From the NCBI GenBank assembly GCA_023052935.1, contig CM041297.1, forward strand, positions 91,543,521 through 91,607,520: a DNA stretch of 64,000 bases, given 5' to 3'. This document shows, piece by piece, positions 43,771 through 55,990 of this stretch. A program made the translations under genes and the position numbers. The DNA is from Piezodorus guildinii. Its lineage: Eukaryota; Arthropoda; Insecta; Hemiptera; Pentatomidae. The number at the start of each line of letters is the position of its first letter. The stretch's first letter is position 1. The notes under the pieces were generated by a model. It did no database searches. It saw only the letters and a list, made by a program, of their open reading frames with translations, and was not told the origin of the DNA.

Positions 43771-44597
43771 AGATTAACGCCTATCAATTGCCTGCGGTCT
43801 GAAGGTTTTAGTGCCTTAATGTATCAATGTATTAATACTTCGTATTAAAAAAAACAAAAAAACTTTTCTAACGTGTTGAGTTTAATTTAATTACTGATTT
43901 TATCTAATAATTACTCTTTATATACATGAGTGTTAGATAATAAAATTGCGCTTGTACATGACCTAATCGATTGCTATATATATATATACAGCTTCTGATA
44001 TATACAGCTTATTATGCAGTAATAATTGTTATAATTTTATTTATAGTTAAATTATCTTTGTTTATTTTTATTTTTTTATATAGTCTTTATATCTGTTTAT
44101 TATCTTAATTTTTTAGTCTCTTGCTTGCATAAAAAATCTAGGCAAATATCTTGTTTCTACAAAATTTTCCTTCAGACGACCCCTTTTGTTTCCAGCCCCT
44201 CAATTCTTAGAAGCGGGATATATGCCGTAGAGCAGGTAACTTGTGAAAACAGAGAGAAAAATGGGCGAATAAGGCTTTTCTTCTGTGATGGTAAAAAATG
44301 CAAATGTTTGTTCCCCGGCTCTTTTCACCGCCTACCTCATCCGAGAAAAAACAACAGAAATCTCGAAACAGGCGATGCTAGTCTCAACGCAAATGTTTGT
44401 GATGACACAGTAAACATTTTGTATGCGCAATGTGCTGTTCTAACGCCCACCTTCAGCAGCACTTTATTCTTTTTTAGCTCGTTAATTTTTAAAAAAGAGT
44501 TAATTCTTTAATTTTTTAAATGTTTTCCGGAGTTGAATGAACCTTTTTAAAGATATTTCTGAAATTGACTACTGTAAAAATCTGCTTCTTCAACATC

Positions 44598-44603
<6 letters not shown>
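43771..44603. other. No gene seen
   Basis: 44125-44511 has an open frame of 128 codons on the plus strand with several Cys; it matches no family known to me and lacks exon signals I trust. Confidence 0.4.

Positions 44604-44672
<69 letters not shown>
44604..44672. repeat. (TA)n microsatellite
   Basis: About 34 TA units, the longest single tract in the window. Confidence 0.95.
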
Positions 44673-44674
<2 letters not shown>

Positions 44675-45810
44675 AGAATATTATATTTAACATTTATTGA
44701 GATATATACAATTTGTATTACTATATATTAAAAATTATGTGAAAATTTTCTCATCGCTAAACAAAGTCCTTTTATAAAGACCATTGATGTAACGGCCAAG
44801 AAGCACTGTCCATCTATCTATCCTAATTTGTTATAGAAAAGTAGTTAGCCTTTGTTCTGTCTTTCTTCGAAATTTACTCATCCTAAGACTACTTTTTATT
44901 ATGCAAGACAGTGTTCTGACAGAGATTTCCATTTCCCGAGACATGTTTTGTTGTTTTTGTTTGGAATTTCTTCTGATTCGAGCAGCCACTACTCTCACAG
45001 GATTTGCCGTTCACACAGTGCGGGGATGACTCAGTCGAAGACTATGACATACAGATTGGGTCTCATTATATCCATTTATTTTGCGGTATACGAATATACG
45101 AAATGTTCAAATCTTTTAACCCACATTTTTCAACTTTTTATGGGACGACTATAGCTATTCGATTTTCTTTATCAACCCACTCCATGTTAACTAAGCTTAA
45201 GATAAATACAAACTAATTGGTATTATTACCCTGGCATGTAAAGAAAATAATCTGGCAGAGATAAAGATTATCTGAATAATACTATAGGATGTCAAGAAAG
45301 TTCAACTTTTGTAACACTATTTATGGCAGAACTAGGTATATTAACACGTATCATTTTTAGTTAATTTTTACAGCAACTGCTTGAAAAGCTTTATTTTTAG
45401 CTCCATTAATATATGTTTATAGTACCGATTGACTATTTCGTTATTGAATAGTTTCGCTAAAAACATTTCGAAAGAGTAAATATCCCTTCCATAACCTTTA
45501 ATCGGTTTCCACATAATTTCGTACATGCCTTTCACCATTACTATTCATCGTCTAACTGTGAAATGCCGAATGAAATGATGCTAAATTTCATTTTGAATCT
45601 TTTTTTACCATAACGTTATTCTGAAAATGAAGTAAAGGTTTCAATAAAAAATAAGAATTGGTGTGATGTTTTGGAAATTACGGTTGTTCAGAATCACTGC
45701 GCTGTTATAGGGAGAAGTTCTTTTTTTTGTGCTTTTGTTATATTCGATAGCATTAATTAAAATTTGTATTTCAATTTAAATACCTTAGTAAACAATTATA
45801 CCATTTTAGG
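44673..45810. other. No gene seen
   Basis: A+T-rich, nothing recognised. Confidence 0.5.
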
Positions 45811-46676
45811 TAATTGAGACGTTGATTTCCAAAAGGCACTATATTTATTCTAGTAAATTTTAAAGTACTCGCAAAAATCTCTCAGTACGGTATTATTAAA
45901 CAAATTTGATTATTTTCGCATTAGAATCTAGAATTGATTTTTCTACTATATTAATAACACTTTAGTCAAGTTGTTTAGTATGATTTGGTACGAAACTAAG
46001 TGAGCAATTAGTACCTTTAGAAAATAAATGTATTCTAATACGCGTTTTCAAAGGATTTGAGAGTTCATTAGATAAAAATAAATATAAGATTTAGATTAAA
46101 CTAAATGAGGAGAATACAAATAAGTCAAAATACTACTAGAGACTTCTGGATCTGGACGGTCCTCGAAGTACCTAGAACCTACCTGCCCGCGGTGTCTAGA
46201 ATATTAGGTGGTGGTACAAATACCGGTCCACTACGCCTGGGTTAGGCAGTCTTGATCTTGCTCAAGTGGATGTATCAGTGAACAGTGACAGTGAACAATT
46301 CGTGACAGTGTGGTGGAACTGTGTGTCAATATTGTGATAACCGGTCGGTGGGAAATTAGAAGACTGTAGTTTTTATATATAACTTATAGTTGTAAGTTTT
46401 AGAATAAGTCTACTAGATTGTATAAATTTACGTAAGTAGTTTATTTGTTAGGAATACCTCATTTTATATGTATACTGTTTAGTAGTTAAGCTAGCAATTC
46501 AATTATTATTGTAACTATAGTGGTTATTAATCCCTTTGTATTTGTACATTCTGTATTTAATAAATATTTGTAATTTGTAAACTGGAGTAGTTCATTTCTC
46601 ACACCCCGTAGCCCGTAACAATACCAATTTCGTAAAAAAAATCTTGTAGTACTTTTGGAAATCAACATCTCGATTA
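45811..46676. mobile_element. TIR element (same family as 49566-50919), interrupted
   Basis: Left end TAATTGAGACGTTGATTTCC with AAAAGG, right end the inverse of TAATCGAGATGTTGATTTCC with AAAAG. Without the LTR-like insert it would be about 380 bp. No transposase. A single TA may flank it, which is not enough to assign a superfamily. Confidence 0.65.
46129..46624 (+). mobile_element. Solo LTR-like insertion
   Basis: 46134-46619 lies between two AATAC strings (46129-46133, 46620-46624) that could be a 5-bp TSD. It has AATAAA near 46558 and ends CACACCCCGTAGCCCGTAAC, a style common in Ty3-type LTRs. But it starts TACTAGAGACTTC and lacks clean TG...CA ends, and there are no internal genes or second LTR. 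The call is tentative. Confidence 0.4.
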
Positions 46677-47564
46677 TTGAAGATAATGGAATTCCTTAAA
46701 CTATCTCTTATCGTATGTGAACCATAACAGATTATGAAAGAACAAGAATGTTATGATACTTTTATTTGTAAAAAACGTAGTCCTGGAGTTTCCTGGAAAT
46801 AATCCTAATAGAGGAATACTTACTATTTTTTTTTTTTTTTTTCATTTCGTTTAGAACAGTTTTAGGATAAACGATGAAATAAAATTCTCATATTTTTAAC
46901 ATCATAAGATAAATGATTGTAAAAAAAATGGAAATCAGAATTTGTGATAAACGCGCTGTTTACAGAACATATTGGATTAGATCCTTGCGGCAGAGATTTG
47001 GCCGCATTATAAGGAGAACTTAGCCGCAAAGAGTGAAAACAAATCCCTGGCCCTGAGAGTGCTCTCACAAACCCGAGGCTTATTGGATCGCCGCTCCAGC
47101 ACAAAGCGGCCCTGGAAATCTGCCAGCTCCAGGATTGCCGATTTTTCTCTTCACATTCCATACTGAATAGTTCCAGGATGTGCAGCCCTAGATTTTTTTT
47201 ATGACTTGCGTATGTTATGGATTATGGAGAATATTTAAAAAAGTTTAAAATGAGTATTTGGACGGATAAAGTCTGTTTCGCAATTTTATGAAACAATATG
47301 TTTTGCGATCATCTTTTTACAAAGATTATTAGAGTGAATGTTGTTTCAGTACTCCTTCATTGATCTATTCTTCAGCTGTTTTATTAGGAAAACAATTATT
47401 ATTTATTATATTTATTGATATTTACTAATGTATTATTGAATACATAAAGCAAATTTGAGGAACACAATAAGCAATGATATGATAATTACTCATGTAGAGG
47501 AACTAAACATTGTCGGCAATAAAAAAATATATTAAACGACAACGTCTGGGTGTTATCTTTTTTT
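46677..47564. other. No gene seen; G+C-richer block at 46930-47165
   Basis: 46950-47160 (GCGGCAGAGATTTGGCCGC, CCGCTCCAGCACAAAGCGG) is unique in the window and not recognised; a regulatory block is possible. Confidence 0.4.
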
Positions 47565-47875
47565 TTCAGACGCCTTGTAGGATTGTCAAGAATCGAAGAA
47601 GATGAAAGGAATAAGTACATGGTTCGGGCCAAATCAGCAACATGTGGAGTATTAAAGTCATAATAGATGAGTTTACAATTTAAAGAGCATTAAGAGTTTT
47701 GCGAAGGATTTTAGGTTAGAAGGATTGGATAAGAGTTGAATTCGATGGTTTAGTCGAGCCCCAAAGTTGAATCTCGTATGTCCAGACCGGTCCTACGATA
47801 GCTATTTAGATGAGACTTTTGTAGTTATGACGGTTTGTCTAGAAAGCTTTGAGGTAGCAAAATACGGCTAGCAAT
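47565..47875 (-). pseudogene. Jockey-like LINE fragment (minus)
   Basis: The minus strand gives NYKSLI, a stop, then IVGPVWTYEIQLWGSTKPSN and PKILRKTLNAL, and after frame changes ILQGV..KK matching NPPRRLKR at DNA level. Same region and subfamily as 32113-32570. Two or more breaks. Confidence 0.7.
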
Positions 47876-48060
47876 AAGCAAACTTGAATTATAAATATCT
47901 GAATTAAAGTTAAATCAGTATGACATATTAGACTTCAGTATAAAAACCGACGGACCGGCTCCAATCAAGGCTGACTTTGGATTAAAATAAATCAAATATA
48001 CAATATAAATGAATGGTTTTATTTACGTAATATACAAAATAATTATAATGCATATCTTAT

Positions 48061-48279
48061 AAAATTAAGGGGGCGGAGTGCCGAGAAGGTTGACGCGCGG
48101 TGTTGTGCTATGCGTTGCTCGGCACACTGCCTTACTAAAGTTTGAAGTAAAGTAATGACTATTTCTAGTCTCGGTACCAGGGGGCTTTTATTTAATACCC
48201 GTTCTCACCCCCTGGCCTGAGAAAAACCTCTATAGCCTTAAGGTAGCGAGGTAGGGAGAAAGAAAACTTAGAAAATTAA
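48061..48279 (+). mobile_element. SINE family 1 relative, different head
   Basis: The 3' half (CTATAGCCTTAAGGTAGCGAGGTAGGG, written here in parts: CTATAGCCTT and GCGAGGTAGGG) is shared with the SINE at 985-1155, but the head (GGGGGCGGAGTGCCGAGAAG, CGCGCGGTGTTGTGC) is not. Possible 8-bp TSD AAAATTAA at 48061-48068 and 48272-48279. Confidence 0.6.
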
Positions 48280-48680
48280 ATCTCGCAAAACAATTGGGAT
48301 TAGGCGAAACAGATGCAATGTTAGAGATCATTTATTGAAAATATATCAAAAGTCCAAATGTAAAAAACAAAAATATAAAAATCTAATTTTTAAACAAATT
48401 ACGAATACAATATTAAAATAAGTATGTAAATATAAAAACGAACGACGTGAGTATAGTATTTTTTCTAATATCCTTTAAGAATAACTTATTTTATTGTAGG
48501 CGCCTTTTTATTTATTTTTTGTTGTTGTTTGAAATTTTGGTTATTCAAACATTTTCCTTTAATTAATAAGTCTATAGATTAATTTGGATTATTGGTATTT
48601 CGATTACTACAAAAGAACTAAAGTGAAATAGTTTATATATATTGGTATATTACTTTATTATTGTTAAGTCTTAATTTATA
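48280..48680. other. No gene seen (intron)
   Basis: A+T-rich; leads into the acceptor site of the exon at 48697. Confidence 0.5.
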
Positions 48681-48696
48681 TAATTTTTTTTTTCAG

Positions 48697-48776
48697 ACTG
48701 GCAAACATTTTCATCGTACGTCCTTGCTCATAAAGGCTTTCAACCACAAATTTAGGCTGGACCTGGAGCTCAATAC
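48697..48776 (+). CDS. Internal exon, probable ADAM/ADAMTS (M12B) propeptide
   Basis: An 80-bp exon with a T-tract and TTTCAG acceptor (48682-48696) and a GTAAGT donor (48777-48782). Only one frame is open through it: T-G-K-H-F-H-R-T-S, then [17 protein letters not shown] and the first two bases of a Thr codon. The pattern (aliphatic)-K-A-F-x(2)-K-F-x-L-D-L-E-L-N is that of the reprolysin (M12B) propeptide, which keeps ADAM and ADAMTS metalloproteases inactive during secretion. If the frame is right, the exon starts in phase 0 and leaves two bases over. No other exon of the gene was found, so the introns on both sides are long (48 kb or more upstream within the window). ADAM and ADAMTS cannot be told apart from this piece. 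Confidence 0.6.
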
Positions 48777-48782
48777 GTAAGT

Positions 48783-49565
48783 TATATTTTATTATTTCTC
48801 ATATATAAATATTTATATTCGAAATATCGTTGTGGATTCTACCGCATTTTTCATAATTTTCTCTCTTTTTAATTTTTTAATTAAACAACTTCTAAAGGTA
48901 ATACGCCACAATTCTGTTTTAAACGTGTTCAAAGTATAATCATCGTAAAATTCTTTCGGCTGATCAAAACAGCTGTAAAAGGAGTATTATTCTAAATCAT
49001 TTCCGAAACAAACAAAAAAGTGAGGAATCGGAGAAAAAACTGTAATCATCATAAATTTCAGAAAATTTAATTTCGTGAGGAGACACACAATCACGATTCT
49101 TATCCCTAACTGCTCCATTTTCAAGGCATACTTCTAGATTGTTTTCATTTTCACTGTTTCAGGTGTTTTCTTCCATTTTTTTTTTTTTTTTTGTACTAAG
49201 AAAAAAATAAATGATCCAACAAAATGTTTTCTCAGCAAATATTTACAGTGCTGTAAATAAAATAAATATTAACAGCAAATGTTTATGGAACAGCAAGTTT
49301 TAATGACGAATATATTCTGTTATTCTTTTAATCGATATCGGTGTAGCGTTAAATAGTTTCATAGCATCCCTCCTAACATTATAACTTTGTCTTTTAAATG
49401 ATCTGTGCTGTTTTAAAACGTGCAAATGACTTATTCTTTTTAAATATTAAGTATTAATACTAAGCATATAACTTCTATATGTTTTATGTTACCTCAACAT
49501 CTTCTTTGTTGTTTTAAAAGCCAACCAACCCCCTAACAAGGTTTTGGCAGATTGAAACACAAGTA
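48783..49565. other. No gene seen (intron)
   Basis: A+T-rich, nothing recognised. Confidence 0.5.
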
Positions 49566-50919
49566 CAATTGAGACGTTGATTTCCAAAAGGTACTATATC
49601 CACTTTAGAAATTTTTTTTTTATTATTTATTTATTATTGGACCAATTTACGTGATTCTTTTTTTATTAAAATCAAAAGTTGATTTTTAAGTGTATTGCCA
49701 ACTCATTTTTTCAAATTATTGCACTTTTCCGATGATTTTAAACAATATAATATGGATATAGTACTTTTTGAACGAAACATGGATATAGTACTTTTTGGAA
49801 AGAATTAAAAGGGATATAGTACTTTTTGGAAAGAATTAAAAGGGATATAGTACTTTTTGGAAGAATATAACGCGAGATAAGTTGGTAACAGTCACTATAA
49901 CCTTCCTGATACAACAATAGTGATAACTAACGTCTTTATATCGTTAATTACTAAGTTATGTATATTTCCTTGTTTTCCCTCTGAAAAATATCTTTCTTTG
50001 TTTGTTAATTACATTGATTATCTATTCTTCATAAGGAAAGTGAATATTCAAAGGACAATTTATCTATTTATGGCACTATAATAAGAAAGTATGTAATTAT
50101 GAAGTTTCTTTTGAACTTGTATTTACTATTTGTGTGAATTTAGCAAATTTAACTATATTATAAAAGACGTCTAAACATTATTTAACAATAGATACTGACA
50201 AATAATAACTTTTGAGCTTTTATTTTACATAAAAAAATCTACTACTAAGTGAGATCTGGCACATATTTTCCTAACATATTTTGCAACTTCATGGAATGCT
50301 AATTCCAACTATTTGCTGCATCAAATGCCATTATTCTATTAAAATGTGAGTTTCTGAAAAAATTTAAACCAAATTATAGTTGCTGCAAGAAGAAATACTA
50401 TAAAAAAAACTTAATTTAATTGAAAACCTACGAGAACGGAGGCAACGCAATTTAGTTGTTTAAAACGGCCTAAAAACTGATTATTACGTTAAAACCATTG
50501 ATTAAAATAATAGCGGTGATTCAAGACATGCTAAATGAACTAATAAAAATGCATAAATTGATGAAAACAATAAATTAATGGTGATATATTACGGAATTAG
50601 GTGCTTCTGCAGTATAGTAGGAAATATAGTACCTTTTGGAAGGAAATGAAAGGAAAGGTTATACCTGTTTACATAGGATATAGTACCTTTTGGAACGAAA
50701 CATGGATATAGTACCTTTAGGAATGAAATAAAATGTGGATTTAGTACCTTTTGGAATGAAATGCAATTTTTAAATAATTTTATGAAGGATTTCTATGTTT
50801 TTAGATAAAAATCTGATGAGGATATCGATAAAAATAAACCATTAGAATACAAATATGTGAAAATATAAACTTTGAATAAAATGTCCTTTAGTACCTTTTG
50901 GAAATCAACATCTCAATTG
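49566..50919. mobile_element. DNA transposon-like element with 31-bp TIRs and a motif array
   Basis: Terminal inverted repeats of 31 bp (49566-49596 and 50889-50919) begin CAATTGAGAYGTTGATTTCC and differ at one base. Eight internal copies of GGATATAGTACYTTTTGGAA, all in the orientation of the right end, lie in two clusters: 49753, 49781, 49812, 49843 and 50622, 50677, 50704, 50737. Arrays of end-like motifs inside the termini often bind a transposase. No open frame of size is present, so it is non-autonomous. No clear TSD. Confidence 0.8.
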
Positions 50920-51365
50920 GTGGGTCAGTTAAAAAACATCAAAAATTAGCTATTTAATTTAAAAGTTCAAACTCTTTTCGTATTTTACTTTCTCCGTCGA
51001 AACAGATTCACGCAGTCAGATCAGATATTTGCAAACAAAAGTCACAAGGATCGTATATTTAATTACAATAATCGCCATTGCTTCATTCTTAAGTAGTTAT
51101 TTTATTCAATCCTATTTTTTTTTTGGATTGTATACTTCAGCATAAATTTTAATTTAAAATCTCTACCCCTTATGTCCCTTTCTCTGAAAGGAATCTATGA
51201 GAAATTGTGAACATAATATAAACAATACTTTCTAAAAAGCTCCAGACCTTCTTATCACAACCGACATTTTAAAAAAATGTTCTCAAAAAAAAAAAAAATT
51301 CTCTTCATCAATATATACATGCTCATTACATATTTTCCTGATCCTCGCAACTGCTATTAATGAAA
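50920..51365. other. No gene seen
   Basis: Nothing recognised. Confidence 0.5.
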
Positions 51366-51765
51366 ACGATACAAATACCCCGTAATCCACCTGAACATCC
51401 ATCATCCAATCGTCCCTTCTTTCCCAATATAGGCAAAATCCACGAAAAACTCATCCTGAAACTCCTTTACTTGATCCTTAAAATGATTCTTGACCGTCAT
51501 TTTGTATTTAGGAACCCTTCATCTACAATACAGCAATTTCCTCCTCAACCTCCTCTACATTAGAGCGCTGAGTGTTTTGCACGGGAGCCTCTCTTGATGT
51601 AGAAGAAGCATTTGACCGAGACTGCTTTAAAAATCCACTGAGAATGAAGCTTCAGAAGGACACAGAGCGATATCCCTCATCTCATATCCAAACAAAACTA
51701 CCCGTACTACAAAGCCTTCGTGTACGGGTGGAAGGAATAAGTTGGCCCAAGCCACTTCACCTTGG
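51366..51765 (+). pseudogene. Jockey-like LINE fragment, reverse transcriptase
   Basis: First frame: NPPEHPSSNRP, NIGKIHEKLILKLL, FVFRNPSSTIQQ; second frame from 51572: FCTGASLDVEEAFDRDCF (motif A, compare YCSGAFLDIAQAFDRVW in the intact ORF2) and LRVRVEG. It covers about residues 503-626 of ORF2. At least one frameshift and a stop near 51561. Confidence 0.75.
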
Positions 51766-51927
51766 GTAGGAGTGAAGAATGAAGGCCACGGAGAGGGTAA
51801 CAATTAAATAAAAAGTAAAACCAAAAATCGTCCCCCAGCTGTTCTAGATTTTAGGTGATAAATGAGTGAATAAAATGAATGATTAAAAATAAAAATAAAG
51901 CAAAGTTCAATCTATTATTAAACTTTA
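51766..51927. other. Spacer
   Basis: Nothing recognised. Confidence 0.4.
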
Positions 51928-52406
51928 TAAACATGCAGTTATAATAACAATAATAATAATAGGCTTACCAAACCCGGAGGTTCGATGCCGATACCACCAA
52001 ACTCCGTCTATACAGATTCGTCTAATTTCACCGTTCAAGTCCATGCCCCCGATATCAGCATTAACGCAATCCTCCCATCGACGCTTCGGCCTACCTTTCG
52101 GACGCCTACCAGTCAACAACTTTCTCGAATCCGTTCCTCACCAAACCCAACAACTTTACTCGTCCATTTGAGTCTCCGCGATGCTGTCAACTCAATTATA
52201 TTCACAGGGTACATGCTCCGTTATTCCGCGTTGTGCAAACTTCTAAACTCCCCAGTGGTCTCATCTCTTTTCGGACCTAATATTTTACGCAGTACCTTAT
52301 TTTTGAAAACTTTAAGCCGTTGTTCATCCTTCAAAGTAAGCGTCCACGTTCACATCCGTAAAGAACCGTCGGAAGAATAATAGTTTTATTGTTAAACATG
52401 CAGTTA
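51928..52406 (-). mobile_element. RTE-like LINE, short 5'-truncated copy, 14-bp TSD
   Basis: Body 51942-52392, flanked by TAAACATGCAGTTA at 51928-51941 and 52393-52406. It aligns with 8233-8705 over its full length and has the same ATT-type tail. The minus strand gives RRPKGRPKRRWEDCVNADIG, then broken frames. It covers only the C-terminal tail of the ORF. Confidence 0.9.
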
Positions 52407-53757
52407 CTTCCATAAAATAAAGCTTATTAATAAATACGATGAGAACTAAACATGATTCCTTCTGATCCTGAATTTAGCATCGTTATAACGTAAAATAAGA
52501 TTTTCAGTAACCCAGTTACTGAAATTAAATTATTAAAGAAATTTTTTTCGACCATGTCTATGGGTGGTAGAAAACCAAGTCGCCTACTGCCCATTACAAG
52601 ATATTTTTTGTTTAGAATGTAATTTCCTTGGGCGGTTCTTTTCGTTCTTCGTTTTTATCAGAGTGTTTTTATATAATTTTCATGATCATCCCCTTTCAAG
52701 GAAGGAGTACTGCAAAAAAAAAAAAAAAATAATAAAAAATTAAAAGTTTTAAGGGGTACCTATTTCAAATCTAATCTTCGCTAGACCTCCCAACTATATA
52801 CATTACATAATTTGGGACGAAAATATGACTATGTTGCTCTAGGAAATTCAGGTTTATTAAGTTTGCAATGGGGTTTTTTGGAAGGAAATGTGATGGAGCC
52901 ACTGTGGAACCACGGGTAAGTGGGGTGGCAAACTTTGGCAATATCGTTAGTTTTAATGGAGCACTTATACTAACTGGAGGCATCAGGTATGAACAACTTT
53001 CTTCCCTTATATCTTATGCACTGAATCTAACCGACACAATTGACTCCCGTCATATTCTATAGGACACGATTTCATTATATAATCGATGTCATGTTTTCAT
53101 TCTTTGAATATTATTAGATTTTCCATTTTCCCCGGGGTAAGTTTTAAGGGTAATTTTCCCTATAGGAGTTTTCTCGTTCTATCGATATCCAATTACTTCA
53201 CTCTGTAGAATTTAATAAAACTTTCAACAGCGCAAATTGTATGAAATCCAATAATGAACTCAATTTAATAGGAATCAGTTCATTCATTTTAATTTTATTT
53301 TATTTATGGATAAAATAATCATTTTATAAAATCCAATCCAATCCCAATTTCTCTTAAAAAAAAATTAATAAGCTGTAAACATGCTATTTTATCTAGTAAT
53401 TTATAAAATAACTTATAAATGCTAACAATTAGCATTAATGGTTAACGTTTCCAATAATTAATTGAAATTCACTAATTTTGCAGCTGTAATCAAAGTTTTG
53501 CATGTTAATTTATATCCTAATTGTCACATTCCTTTCATTAATACCGTAATATAAGGGTTGATGAAGGAATCCCACTAGTCAGAAAAATAATGAAATTCAC
53601 CATCATCCGATGTTCAGTATTAGACATGTGATTACATCATCTATTATGACAAATTCACTATTTACATTTTTGCACATATTTTTCTAAAATTACGATTCAG
53701 CAGAAAAACTCACTAGTCTGGAACATTTCTACCAAGAACTACTATTATTCATCAAGG

Positions 53758-53759
<2 letters not shown>
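52407..53759. other. No gene seen
   Basis: A GTAAGT at 52916 follows a short open frame (GRKCDGATVEPR), but there is no homology and the acceptor is weak, so no exon is called. 52560-52640 and 52790-53060 are somewhat richer in G+C. Confidence 0.45.

Positions 53760-53851
<92 letters not shown>
53760..53851. repeat. Two (TA)n tracts
   Basis: TA tracts at 53760-53804 and 53808-53851 broken by AAATTATA. Confidence 0.95.
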
Positions 53852-53856
<5 letters not shown>

Positions 53857-54229
53857 TTTTTTTTAACGTAAATATGAAAGACACATATATCAGACATTAT
53901 CTATCAAAGCAACAGAATTTAATATTAAGTTTCTCCATCAATTTCGGTAATGTTCATAATGTCCACAATTCAGCTCATATTATATTCGCTTTAAGGTATA
54001 TTTTTAATAGAAACACGTCCGTTTGTATAGACCGTAGTTGTACAGAGGGTAGTTATTTATAACTGTCTCTAAAAATGTTATACTTATAAATTTGGACATA
54101 TTTCCAGTCCTTAAAAACAAAAACTGGTTGTTGTTTTTTTTTGTTTTTTTTTCTTCTATATTAAAATTACTAAACACGAAGAGTATATATACATTATCAA
54201 ATTAAAATTAGAATGATTCTATTTAAAAT

Positions 54230-54310
54230 GTTATATGTATTGTTGCTTTATTACAATCTTATCATTTGACGTTTTGAAGTTTATCTGCATCATAAAAATA
54301 TTGTATCAAA
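54230..54310 (-). repeat. Worn hammerhead-like repeat (minus)
   Basis: On the minus strand ATGATGCAGATAAACTTCAA then AACGTCAAATGATAA; inverted partner of 54855-54935. The hairpin is weak. Confidence 0.45.
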
Positions 54311-54854
54311 CTAAAAACTATAATATACATTTAAATCAAGAATAGAATAAATTACACTATGACCAGGATATTCTACTTCAAAGATACTTAAAACAGCTGG
54401 TTAGGCCAGTTAAGGTACCTTCATACATAATTTGAGATAAATAAGATAATAAAAATGGTACATACCTTGACATGAAATAAATGAAATTGCTTTTCCAGCT
54501 AAGCTCAAGCAAGATGGGCAGGGTTTGTTTTAACTCGCATGCAATGCAACTAATAGCATAACCAACTACTTGTATAGGCATTTGTTAATAATATACAAAA
54601 TGAAATAGAAATTAATATCATGCGAAAAACATTATGTACAAAATTTAAATATTTAATATATATAAGGTAAGGTTTTCCTCTAGGTTACAATGGACAGGTT
54701 CTGCCAACCAATGCGACCAACCGCGACCTGATACAAAACATTTAAAAACAACTATATTAGAATACAGGTGTAAATTTTATATAGTTTTTTTTTTTTTTTA
54801 ATATGTAATGTATTGTATTCTTGATTTTAAAGTTTTTTTTTTTTTTTAGTTGGA

Positions 54855-54935
54855 TACAATATTTGTATGATAAAGCATTTAGGCTTCGAAACGTCAAATA
54901 ATAATTTTTTAATAATGTGATAATAAATAAATGAT
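54855..54935 (+). repeat. Worn hammerhead-like repeat (plus)
   Basis: ATGATAAAGC-ATTTAG-GCTT-CGAAACGTCAAATAATAA. AAGC/GCTT can pair; the CTGA core is lost. Confidence 0.5.
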
Positions 54936-55614
54936 TGTAGAACAGTATTGTCCTAATTTTAATTTGGTAATAACAAATGTTTTATTTATTTTTTGCTGTA
55001 GTTAGTATTTCATATACCTAACAATTAATTCGTCCATTCACTAATGTAAAAACTATGAATGAATAATAATAATAAGACTCAAAGGAACGGCACTGATAAA
55101 AGTGCCTGGGATTCATGTTTTGGTTATTTAAGTGAGGTCATTTTTCGGTTTGACGGCTTTGAAAATTATTTATTACGACATTAGAAACTGAATTACGACC
55201 TCTTTTTAGTTGTTAAATGGACTGTGGGGGGTAAGATGTTTATAAATTGAGGGAACTTGAGAGTTTTTTTTTTTGTATCTTCGGTATTATAACACTGAAT
55301 GAAGCAATCCGAGCGCACTTTGTTCAGCGAGCCAATAAAATAAAGTTGCGACTCAGAGAAACAGGATTTGGGGGCAAAGTATAAGCAGCTTTTTGATAAG
55401 TCCTGCTTCGCCCACAGATGGTGCCGCATCGCCGAGCGTTGAACATAGCAACTCCTTTCGTATTGATACATATTCATGTATAATAATATTATTTACAAGC
55501 TTACATATCCCCGGAAATGGTAAGTATATAATTGTACTGTACGCTATTTCCTTTCATTTCATAGTTTAACTATGTACTTCCTAGCAGTTCACTAAAACAA
55601 CTCTTTTGGTTTAT
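54936..55614. other. No gene seen; G+C-richer block at 55200-55480
   Basis: 55290-55470 is unique in the window, balanced in composition and not recognised. Confidence 0.4.
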
Positions 55615-55990
55615 TATTTTCAATAATATGCCTTTGTAATCGAAAAAAAAAAAAATTACACTTGCTCAAAATCTGAGATCTTACCTTTCAAGATGCGTAG
55701 AATCCGAATAACGAATAAAAAAAAATCCGTTTCTCCTAATAAATAAATGAATAACTACCAAAGAATTGATAGAGGACTAAATTTTGGACCAAATGAAAAA
55801 AGTATTATTAAATTTGGTTAACAACTAGCTTAGATATTGCGTTTTAAAATCAGTGGTAGTGTTATGATATAATGCTTTGAATTAGTGCTTTTCATGTTAC
55901 ATAAATGTATACTAACCGCCATATAAACAGTTATACCCTAATATTGTTGTTTGAAATAATAAACCATTGGGTAATAATTTGCAGCGTTTT
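55615..55990 (-). repeat. Family B repeat, copy 5
   Basis: Same order as 14379-14770: TGCCTTTGTAATCGAAAAA, CTCAAAATCTGAG, GCGTAGAATCCGAATAACGA, GGTTAACAACTAGC, ATCAGTGGTAGTG and AATAATAAACCATTGGGTAA. Confidence 0.75.

Noticed and set aside
40000..43800. TSD for the CR1/L2-like LINE
   Set aside because: No string near the tail (TACTATGGTCATTTTA) recurs near the presumed 5' end, so the ends stay unproven.
44125..44511. A 128-codon open frame with several Cys
   Set aside because: No family recognised and no convincing splice or promoter signal; length is within chance for the window.
52850..52921. Possible exon ending at GTAAGT (52916)
   Set aside because: No protein match and a weak acceptor; the only support is the donor string.
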